From Microcystis aeruginosa W13-11 (GTDB lineage Bacteria; Cyanobacteriota; Cyanobacteriia; Cyanobacteriales; Microcystaceae), in the NCBI GenBank assembly GCA_009995705.1, contig JAADBR010000094.1, forward strand, positions 1 through 21,035: 21,035 nt of DNA, written 5' to 3'. Below the pieces are notes generated by a model that was given only the letters and a program-made list of their open reading frames with translations, was not told the DNA's origin and searched no databases. Shown one piece after another: positions 7,489 to 13,618 of this stretch. The position numbers and the translations under genes were made by a program. Position 1 is the stretch's first letter. Each line of letters starts with the position of its first letter.

Positions 7489-7852
7489 TGGAAGACTAAC
7501 CTATAAGCGAGGAGAGATCTGGTGGATCGATCTGAAACCCGTTGTTGGTTATGAAACCGATAAAGAACGTCCTTGCCTGATTTTACAAAACGATATTGGC
7601 AATCAAAATGGAACAACGACAGTAGTTGCTCCATTGTTGCCCGGGAAAAGGACTTATCCTTTTGTTGTCAATATTACCCCGACAGTGCAGAATGGACTAG
7701 ACGGAGATCGACACATCAACTTAAGTCAAATGAGGGCTGTAGATTCTCAAAGAATTAAGAATAAACAGGGTGTTTTAGAAGACGTTTATTGGGAAGAAAT
7801 AGAGAAAGCAATATGTATTGAGCTCGGTTTCAGCAAATCCCTATCGCCGTAG
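7481..7852 (+). CDS. mazF: PemK/MazF-family endoribonuclease toxin
   Basis: 123 aa, normal length. KRGEIWWIDLKPVVGYETDKERPCLILQND holds the conserved RGEIWWVDL strand, the G-E/D-KxRP loop that carries the catalytic arginine (R30), and the LVLQND strand. TTTVVAPLLPGKR follows, then HINLSQMRAVDSQRI, which corresponds to the conserved Q-x-R-x-V/I-D motif. MazF toxins cut mRNA at short specific sequences when the labile antitoxin is lost. The last codon and the TAG stop at 7850 fall at the junction with the 97-bp repeat copy 2, so the repeat supplies the stop. All key residues look intact. Confidence 0.9.
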   Translation: MPNGRLTYKRGEIWWIDLKPVVGYETDKERPCLILQNDIGNQNGTTTVVAPLLPGKRTYPFVVNITPTVQNGLDGDRHINLSQMRAVDSQRIKNKQGVLEDVYWEEIEKAICIELGFSKSLSP

Positions 7853-7945
7853 GGTGCGCTCCCTAATGTGGCTCCTAGTGCTCCAGCGCTCGATTTTGGG
7901 GAACGCACCATGCACATTGATTGAAACTGTGGGTTAAAGTGCGAT
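7849..7945 (+). repeat. 97-bp dispersed repeat, copy 2 (right of mazEF)
   Basis: Ungapped partner of 7026-7122 with about ten differences. GGTGCG near the left end pairs with CGCACC at 7904-7909. It begins at the last codon of the toxin gene and runs to within 5 bp of the second 83-bp leader repeat. Its tail, AGTGCGATGTGGA (7938-7950), recurs exactly at 9753-9765, past the truncated methyltransferase. Confidence 0.82.
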
Positions 7946-7950
7946 GTGGA

Positions 7951-8033
7951 CTAATCTGGCTAACACGCTTTTGGGCGTGATATAGAGAAAAGTTCCGGCG
8001 ATTGCGCCTAAATGGAGTGATATGCCGAAAGTT
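7951..8033 (+). repeat. 83-bp leader repeat, copy B (upstream of the EcoRI-type operon)
   Basis: Partner of 5846-5928, 79 of 83 positions identical. Here a segment of about 45 bp (8034-8077) separates the repeat from TATAAT. That segment ends in CAGAAAGTTG, resembling the repeat's own end CCGAAAGTT, as if the tail had been partly duplicated. The sequence after the -10 (TATAAT, then TTAG and TAGCA-GAAA blocks) also resembles copy A's downstream side. Confidence 0.85.
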
Positions 8034-8077
8034 GACCTATATCGTTATTCTGGAGAGTGTTATACAGAAAGTTGGCG

Positions 8078-8083
8078 TATAAT
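8078..8083 (+). promoter_or_regulatory. Probable -10 element (TATAAT) of the EcoRI-type operon
   Basis: The TATAAT here matches the one after repeat copy A in front of the TIR gene. It lies 65 bp before the endonuclease's ATT position. No consensus -35 is visible at normal spacing. Confidence 0.45.
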
Positions 8084-8147
8084 TTTTAGTTATAGATACA
8101 TTATCTGTAGCAGAAAGTGGCAGATTTAAGCAAAGAAAAGGCACAAT

Positions 8148-8968
8148 ATTACTAAAAAGAATCAATCAAAAAGATTAACGAATCAACATAAAGAGTCTAA
8201 AGGTGTGGTTGGTATATTTGGAGATGAAGCAAAATCACACGACATAACTGTTGGAAAAATTTCACTTTTTGTAATTGAACAGCTTGAAAAGGAGTTTCCT
8301 CAATTATCTTTTCAATACAAAACGAGCATAAAAAAAGAAGAAAAAAAATTGACCCGGAACTAGGACAAACACTTTTTGTATCAAATTCAAGTATTATACC
8401 CGATGGTGGAATAATAGAAGTAAAAGATGATAACGGTAATTGGAGAATCGTTTTAGTTTCGGAAGCTAAACATCAGGGGAAAGACATTGAAAACATCAAA
8501 GCAGGAAAACTGGTAGGAGCAAAAAATGATCAAGATTTGATGGCTGCTGGTAATGCGATAGAAAGATCCCATAAAAACATATCTGAAATCGCTAATTTGA
8601 TGTTATCTGAATCTCATTTTCCCTATGTATTATTTCTGGAAGGCTCAAATTTTTTAACAGAAACTATTTCAATTAAAAGACCCGATGGAAGGGTTGTAAC
8701 GCTTGAATACAATTCAGGAACGCTAAATAGATTAGATAGGTTAACTTCTGCAAATTATGGAATGCCCATTAATACCAATTTGTGTAAAAATAAGTTTGTC
8801 AAGCATAAAGATAAAACAATTATGCTTCAAGCAACTTCTATATACACACAAGGAAATGGCGAAAAATGGGATGTCAAAAAAATGTTTGACATTATGCTTG
8901 AAATTTCTAAAACCTCTCTTAAAGTATTAGGCAGTGAGATATTTAATCAGATAACCAAAAGTAAATAA
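8148..8968 (+). pseudogene. EcoRI-type restriction endonuclease, start codon lost and frameshifted
   Basis: Close homologue of R.EcoRI (cuts G^AATTC). Frame one starts where EcoRI has its Met, but with ATT (8148-8150), 6 bp after AAAAGG. It reads TKKNQSKRLTNQHKESKGVV, then about 50 more residues through SIKKEEKK, and stops at 8361. Frame two picks up at KKIDPELGQTLFVSNSSIIP, so one base is missing at an A8 run (8341-8348). With A9 the frame would be continuous. The catalytic set is in the second frame: PDGG (EcoRI D91) and SEAKHQGKD (E111, K113), followed by DLMAAGNAIERSHKNISEIA and the rest up to the stop at 8968. Compared with EcoRI from memory, about five residues are also missing beside the A-run. 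No ATG restores the N-terminus. An internal ATG at 8537 would give 143 residues without the catalytic site. Confidence 0.9.
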
Positions 8969-9005
8969 CTAAAACAAAGATTTATTAAATCAAAATAGGT
9001 TGAAA

Positions 9006-9659
9006 ATGGCAAGAAATGCAACAAACGAATTATTACAAAAAGCTAAAAAATCAAAAAGTGACGAGTTTTATACACAGCTTTCAGATATAGAAAGCGAATT
9101 ACAGCATTATAAAAGTCATTTTGAAAATCAAGTAGTTTATTGCAATTGCGATGACCCCCGAATTAGTAACTTTTTTAATTATTTTACCTCAAATTTCAAT
9201 GAATTAGGTCTTAAAAAAATAATAACATCTTGTTATAGAGAGCAAGTAAAAAATTTATTTAATACAGAAGAAGATGAAAAAGGGTTTTTCTTTGAATATA
9301 CAGGTACAGAAGGCGAAAAAAACAAACCAACGTCAACTGACCTAGTTTACTTTAATGGAGATGGTGATTTTCGTAGTTCGGAAAGCATTGAACTATTAAA
9401 GCAGTCCGATATTGTTGTTACTAATCCCCCATTTTCATTATTCAGAGAGTATGTAGCTCAATTGGTTAAATACGATAAAAAGTTTTTGATAATTGGAAAT
9501 ATTAATGCAATAACCTATAAAGAAATTTTCAAGCTTATTAAAGAAAACAAGGCGTGGTTAGGAATAAATCTTGGTAGAGGTATTTCAGGTTTTATTGTAC
9601 CTGAACACTATGAACTATATGGAACAGAAACGGGAGCATCTCACCTTTGTAACCCCTAA
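9006..9659 (+). pseudogene. EcoRI-type adenine-N6 DNA methyltransferase, C-terminus lost
   Basis: Close homologue of M.EcoRI, which methylates the inner A of GAATTC. The true start is the ATG at 9006 (MARNATNELLQKAKKSKSDE); a TTG at 9000 would add two residues. FNGDGDFRSSESIELLKQSD and the catalytic NPPF motif (IVVTNPPFSLFREY) are intact, as is GRGISGFIVPEHYELYGTE. Homology ends at residue 208 of a family that is about 326 aa long. The next nine codons (TGASHLCNP) come from a miniature element that begins at 9632, and no C-terminal remainder is found after it. The final third, including target-recognition sequence, is gone, so activity is unlikely. It follows the endonuclease pseudogene by 37 bp, the same R-then-M order as in EcoRI. 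Confidence 0.9.
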
Positions 9660-9752
9660 ATCAGGTTTTATGTCAAGCTATTTTGAAAGCCTTGCTAGAA
9701 ACCAGTTTTAGAGACAAGTATAATTACTTACTTGCATAAATGAGATGCTCCC
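9632..9752. mobile_element. 121-bp miniature inverted-repeat element ending the methyltransferase
   Basis: The ends GGGAGCATCTCA (9632-9643) and TGAGATGCTCCC (9741-9752) are perfectly inverted over 12 bp, with looser pairing for about eight more (TTTGTAA against TTATGCAA). Nothing inside encodes a transposase. No clear target duplication is seen (GAAAC on the left, AGTGC on the right). Because the rest of the methyltransferase is absent on the far side, its arrival was accompanied or followed by a deletion. Confidence 0.75.
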
Positions 9753-9778
9753 AGTGCGATGTGGAAGGCACTAGGTAG

Positions 9779-9880
9779 CATAATCGAGTAGGTGAGTATA
9801 GAGTTATTTATGAAACTAATGATGATTTAAAACTGGTAACGATAATTTTTATCGCCCATAGAAGTAAAGTTCATGAATAG
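9779..9880 (+). pseudogene. Remnant of a RelE/ParE-type toxin C-terminus
   Basis: The frame after a stop at 9776 reads HNRVGEYRVIYETNDDLKLV and then TIIFIAHRSKVHE, ending at a TAG. RVGEYRVIYE, an acidic turn, a hydrophobic strand, then HR and a final E is the classic end of RelE/ParE toxins. No start codon and no N-terminal half are present, and no antitoxin lies beside it. The sequence just before (ATGTGGAAGGCACTAGGTAG) may be a frameshifted piece of the same gene. It is a third toxin-type gene in this island, now dead. Confidence 0.6.
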
Positions 9881-9912
9881 CTGAAATAAAAATTAAGCAG
9901 CCAATTCTGTAG

Positions 9913-9938
9913 GGTGCGTTAATGAAATGTAACGTACC
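9913..9938. repeat. Short inverted repeat GGTGCGTTA / TAACGTACC
   Basis: The arms 9913-9921 and 9930-9938 pair at eight of nine positions around an 8-base loop. The opening TGTAGGGTGCGTT is also shared with the 97-bp repeats at 7026 and 7849, so this may be a minimal member of that family. It lies beyond the 3' end of the AAA ATPase gene (-). Confidence 0.5.
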
Positions 9939-10004
9939 TTATAAATTCACCGTTAAATATCTTTGAAAAAAGCATTGTTTCCAAAAATACTTCATTTAAA
10001 ACAC

Positions 10005-11561
10005 TCAAGCTCTAATCACAGTAATTCTATATTGATTTTCCGTCACCACTACCTCAGTTGATAACCTTTCTTCCATAGGTAAAGCATTTTTACGCCTATC
10101 AAAGATAAATAACCAACCAAAATCTAAACCCAAACGTCCTAAATAAGATTCTAATTGTTCAATTCCATCAGCTTGCGGATCGCGTTTTTTATCCCGCCAT
10201 ACTTTCAATTCAATTCCTAAAATTATATCTTTATACTGCAAACATAAATCCATTCTATCGCTACCAATTGCATATTCCCTTTCTAAAACTCCCCCACCAT
10301 TAACCACACGATGTAAAAAAGCCATTAATACTATATGTGGGGCAATTTCATAATAACCAGTGCTACCTAATAATGGTTCGACCTGTTGTCGCCAAAATTT
10401 GAGAAATGCTGTTAATAAAGCATCAATATTTAATTCACCTTCTGAATTTAACCAAGTGGGTGCAATTATCGGTAAAGATGCCATTGGTGTCACAGTTAAC
10501 GCCCTGGGTAACACTTCTCGATAAATGGGATTAGCAATCGTTAATCCTCCATAAGGGTGCATTTTACATAATCCTAAATCTATCACAAATTGAATATCAT
10601 CATTAGGTATATCTCCTAATTCTAAACCTGCTAACATCGGTTCAATAATTGCCTTTATTCTTGGTTCTCTTAATCGTTCCGCTAAACTATCTAAATGAGT
10701 ATCTTGACGGGCAATTAATATTTCTTTCGCTGTTAAAATATGTTCTTTAGTAATAGCAATACTTCTATCTTTTACCATTTTTTCTACAATTTCTTTAGCT
10801 AACGCGTTGACTAACCAGGGTTGTCCTTGAGTTAAATCATAAGCTGTTTCTATTGCTTCTGATGTGAAAATTTGTCCTGTTGCTGCTGTATGTTGTTGAT
10901 ATAATTCTCCCACTTCTTCGAGATTAAAATTTCCCATAGTCAGAGAAGCAACTTTTATATTAAAAGGACTAGATGTATTTAATCTATCACTACCTCCCGA
11001 TGCTACTTTATAATCTCGCACATCTCGCAAACCAATTAATCCTACTGATGAGGGAAAATTTTCAGGACGGTTAGGAAAACCATCTCTTAACTGTCGTAAA
11101 ACTGATATTAATGTTTGGTCTTGTAAAGAGTCAATTTCATCTATAAATAATACTAAAGGGCGGTTTAAGGATGTTGCCCAATCTGATAAAAAAGCCTTGA
11201 TTCTACTTCCCGGTTGTTCCTGTTGCGATTGTTTAGCAGCTGGTTGTAATTCTTTAGGTAAGCGGATATTTATTGTATTATACCAAGTTCCTAAAATTGC
11301 TAATTCGGCGGCAGTAGGATCATGATTAAATGCACTTCCTACTTCCACTGATACCATGACTGCGGCATAATTTCCTGTAGCAGTAAGTTGTTTTGCTAGG
11401 GATAACATAGCGGTGGTTTTCCCTGTTTGTCGTGGTGCGTGTAGGACAAAGTAACTATGCTGTTGAATTAGCTCCTCTAAATCTGGTAATCGCACTGTGG
11501 GAGAGAGCATATAGTGGATATCGTCTTTACAGGGACCGGCAATATTAAACCAGCGAGTCAT
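10005..11561 (-). CDS. AAA-like ATPase with C-terminal PD-(D/E)XK-type nuclease domain
   Basis: 518 aa. The N-terminus (RWFNIAGPCKDDIHYMLSP) is typical of a large cyanobacterial and archaeal STAND-like ATPase family. Walker A is HAPRQTGKTT near residue 41, Walker B is LVLFIDEID near residue 136, and arginines and GQPWLVNALAKEI follow in the AAA lid and helical region (about 240-260). Residues about 430-490 look like a restriction-endonuclease fold: REYAIGSDRMDLCLQYKD, then GIELKVWRDKK, matching the D...E-x-K arrangement, then QLESYLGRLGLDFGWLFIFDRR. Such proteins are often annotated AAA-ATPase-like and occur in many copies in Microcystis. Roles in defence or element maintenance have been suggested but are not established. 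It is a single gene facing the defence island. All motifs appear intact. Confidence 0.85.
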   Translation of the reverse strand: MTRWFNIAGPCKDDIHYMLSPTVRLPDLEELIQQHSYFVLHAPRQTGKTTAMLSLAKQLTATGNYAAVMVSVEVGSAFNHDPTAAELAILGTWYNTINIRLPKELQPAAKQSQQEQPGSRIKAFLSDWATSLNRPLVLFIDEIDSLQDQTLISVLRQLRDGFPNRPENFPSSVGLIGLRDVRDYKVASGGSDRLNTSSPFNIKVASLTMGNFNLEEVGELYQQHTAATGQIFTSEAIETAYDLTQGQPWLVNALAKEIVEKMVKDRSIAITKEHILTAKEILIARQDTHLDSLAERLREPRIKAIIEPMLAGLELGDIPNDDIQFVIDLGLCKMHPYGGLTIANPIYREVLPRALTVTPMASLPIIAPTWLNSEGELNIDALLTAFLKFWRQQVEPLLGSTGYYEIAPHIVLMAFLHRVVNGGGVLEREYAIGSDRMDLCLQYKDIILGIELKVWRDKKRDPQADGIEQLESYLGRLGLDFGWLFIFDRRKNALPMEERLSTEVVVTENQYRITVIRA

Positions 11562-11942
11562 AGAATTTTATTATTTAGTGGACATTTTAATTTTAGATGA
11601 TTTTGGTGTGGTTTGTGATGGCAGTAAGGAAGAGGTGATGCTCGGCAATACTTTGTTATGCTTGATTATGATCAATTATTGTTATGTAAGGGAATAATAC
11701 GCTGATTTTACGTTTGCTAATAGGTAGTGATTTTATTGTCGTGTAATCAGATATGGGCTGTTCAGCAACAAAGTGGCATTTAATATACAAGACTTTGATT
11801 CTTGATAGCTTACCGGTATAATACTGGAGCGCACTGGTAGGGTTAACTTCCAGCACCATCGTTACTGAAACCTGATCGCACTATGGTGACAGGAGATCAG
11901 TTGATGATCAAAATTGAAAATTTAAGCTAATTGTCAAAAATT
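11562..11942. other. Intergenic region between the AAA ATPase and cinA
   Basis: A 380-bp AT-rich region between two divergent genes. It carries the probable cinA promoter at 11795-11822. A 67-codon open frame on the minus strand (11656-11859) has no recognisable features and I do not call it a gene. No RNA gene or repeat was identified. Confidence 0.5.
11795..11822 (+). promoter_or_regulatory. Probable cinA promoter
   Basis: TTGATT (11795-11800) and a perfect TATAAT (11817-11822) are 16 bp apart. The transcript would begin near 11829, leaving a leader of roughly 115 bases before the cinA ATG. Confidence 0.5.
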
Positions 11943-13196
11943 ATGACCGCTGAAATTATTTGTGTAGGAACGGAATTATTATTAGGGGATATAGTTAATA
12001 CTAACGCCCAATATTTAGCCCTAGAATTGGCAAAATTGGGCATTCCCCATTATTATCAAACGGTGGTGGGGGATAATGTGGAAAGACTGAAAAAAGCGAT
12101 CGCAATTGCCCAAGAACGTTCTTCAATTTTAATTTTTACCGGTGGACTTGGACCGACTCCCGACGATTTAACCACAGAAACAATCGCCGATTTTTTTCAA
12201 ACGCCCCTTAGAGAAGATAAGGAGATTTTAGCAGAAATCGAGGCTAAATTTACGAGTTTAGGGAGAGAAATGCCCCCTAATAACAGTAAACAGGCTTTAA
12301 TACCCGTGGGAGCTGATTTTTTGCCAAATCTGACGGGAACCGCCCCCGGCATGATCTGGCAACCACAGACTAACGTAACTATTCTTACTTTCCCCGGAGT
12401 ACCCTCAGAAATGAAGATAATGTGGGTAGAAACGGCGATTCCCTACCTAAAAAGTCAAGGATGGGGCAAAGAGAGGATATATAGTCGTTCTCTCAAATTT
12501 CGCGGTATTGGTGAGTCAGCTTTAGCGGAAAAAGTAGCCCATTTATTCGCTCTCACTAATCCCACCGTTGCCCCCTATGCTGGTTTAGGCGAAGTGCGTT
12601 TGCGAATTGCAACGAAAGCACCTTCTTTAGAGGCTGCTTTGCAGGTAATTGAACCAGTAGCGACGGAAATTAAGGAAATCGCCGGATTAGATTATTTTGG
12701 CTCTGATGATGATACTTTACCCGCAGTGGTGGGGGAACTTTTGCGGCGACAAAAACAAACTTTGAGTGTGGCAGAATCCTGTACCGGAGGGGGATTAGGG
12801 GAAATTATCACCCAAATCACCGGCAGTTCCGATTATTTTTGGGGTGGGGTTATTTCCTACGATAATCGGGTAAAAGTTGCCCTTTTAGACGTAAATGAGC
12901 GGGATTTAAATAATGTCGGGGCTGTAAGTGCCATTGTCGCCCAACAGATGGCCCTAGGAGTGCAAAAACGCCTCGCTACGGATTGGGGGATCAGTATCAC
13001 GGGTATTGCTGGACCGGGAGGAGGCAGCGAGACAAAACCCGTAGGCTTAGTTTATATCGGTTTAGCCAGTCCTGAGGGAAAAGTGACTGTATCTGAGCAT
13101 CGTTTCGGAGAAAATCGATCTCGCTCGACTATTCGCCAGATTAGTGCTTATACCGCCCTTGATCGCCTACGACGGGATTTATTAACAATATCTTAA
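11943..13196 (+). CDS. cinA: CinA family protein (nicotinamide-nucleotide amidase / damage-competence protein)
   Basis: From the ATG at 11943, 417 aa, normal for two-domain CinA. A TTG at 11931 would add four residues but MTAEIICVGTELLLGDIVNT is the standard start. The N-terminal MoaB/MogA-like domain (COG1058) shows FTGGLGPTPDDLT near residue 65 and TGTAPGM, the ADP-ribose/FAD pyrophosphatase-type half. The C-terminal amidase domain has SVAESCTGGGLGEIIT near residue 274, with the catalytic Ser and the TGG loop, and ISITGIAGPGGGSETKPVGLV near 350. The family recycles NMN by deamidation; in several bacteria it is linked to competence. It lies next to the small protein gene on the same strand but 207 bp apart, so probably not co-transcribed. 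Confidence 0.92.
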   Translation: MTAEIICVGTELLLGDIVNTNAQYLALELAKLGIPHYYQTVVGDNVERLKKAIAIAQERSSILIFTGGLGPTPDDLTTETIADFFQTPLREDKEILAEIEAKFTSLGREMPPNNSKQALIPVGADFLPNLTGTAPGMIWQPQTNVTILTFPGVPSEMKIMWVETAIPYLKSQGWGKERIYSRSLKFRGIGESALAEKVAHLFALTNPTVAPYAGLGEVRLRIATKAPSLEAALQVIEPVATEIKEIAGLDYFGSDDDTLPAVVGELLRRQKQTLSVAESCTGGGLGEIITQITGSSDYFWGGVISYDNRVKVALLDVNERDLNNVGAVSAIVAQQMALGVQKRLATDWGISITGIAGPGGGSETKPVGLVYIGLASPEGKVTVSEHRFGENRSRSTIRQISAYTALDRLRRDLLTIS

Positions 13197-13403
13197 AAAA
13201 GAGTTGCCAAGAATATATACTCAGACTAAAAAGTTATGTTAAGCTTAATGTAAGTACAAGATATAGATTCCCCCGTTCGTCAGATTGAACAGCCAAACGA
13301 TAAAAATTAGTTAAAATTCTCTAGAATCAAGCTTTTGCGTGGCTGTTGCGGGGATCAATCGACGAAAACTCATAGCTAGTATCTCAAAGGAGCCATTTGG
13401 TCA

Positions 13404-13535
13404 ATGGACTATTTAGATGAAGTGATAGAAAAATTGAGAGAATGGGCGCGCAAACTGGTCGAGAGTGTTTTTGGTCCGGAACCCGAACCCGAACCCGAAC
13501 TAATTCCGATCCCCGTGCGCGATCACAGTCGGTAA
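13404..13535 (+). CDS. 43-residue small protein with Glu-Pro repeat
   Basis: ATG at 13404, stop TAA at 13533. The product is MDYLDEVIEKLREWARKLVE, then SVFGPEPEPEPELIPIPVRD and HSR. A Shine-Dalgarno AAGGAG (13387-13392) stands 11 bp before the start. The first 23 residues form a strongly amphipathic helix with alternating acidic and basic faces. Then comes a stiff (EP)n hinge and a short basic tail. It is followed about 35 bp later by a terminator-like hairpin, so it has its own ribosome site and end signal. I do not recognise a function. I have a vague memory of similar small cyanobacterial proteins ending in a PIPV-type motif, which is unverified. Confidence 0.7.
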   Translation: MDYLDEVIEKLREWARKLVESVFGPEPEPEPELIPIPVRDHSR

Positions 13536-13569
13536 AGCCACCGGTAAAACAGAATATTGCGATAATATC

Positions 13570-13604
13570 AGTGCAAACTTACCATGAGTCTGCACTTGAT
13601 TTTT
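13570..13604 (+). terminator. Rho-independent terminator after the small protein
   Basis: AGTGCA-A-ACT (13570-13579) pairs with AGT-C-TGCACT (13587-13596), one mismatch, with a 7-base loop. TTGATTTTT follows. It lies just before the convergent 3' end of the Hsp70 gene (-). Confidence 0.6.
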
Positions 13605-13618
13605 AGGTGAGGCCAAGT

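Noticed and set aside
8537..8968. Independent 143-aa gene
   Set aside because: It is the C-terminal part of the EcoRI-type endonuclease. Coding homology continues upstream through the frameshift to 8148.
11656..11859. 67-codon open frame on the minus strand upstream of cinA
   Set aside because: No recognisable motif and no clear ribosome site, and it overlaps the probable cinA promoter. Probably chance.
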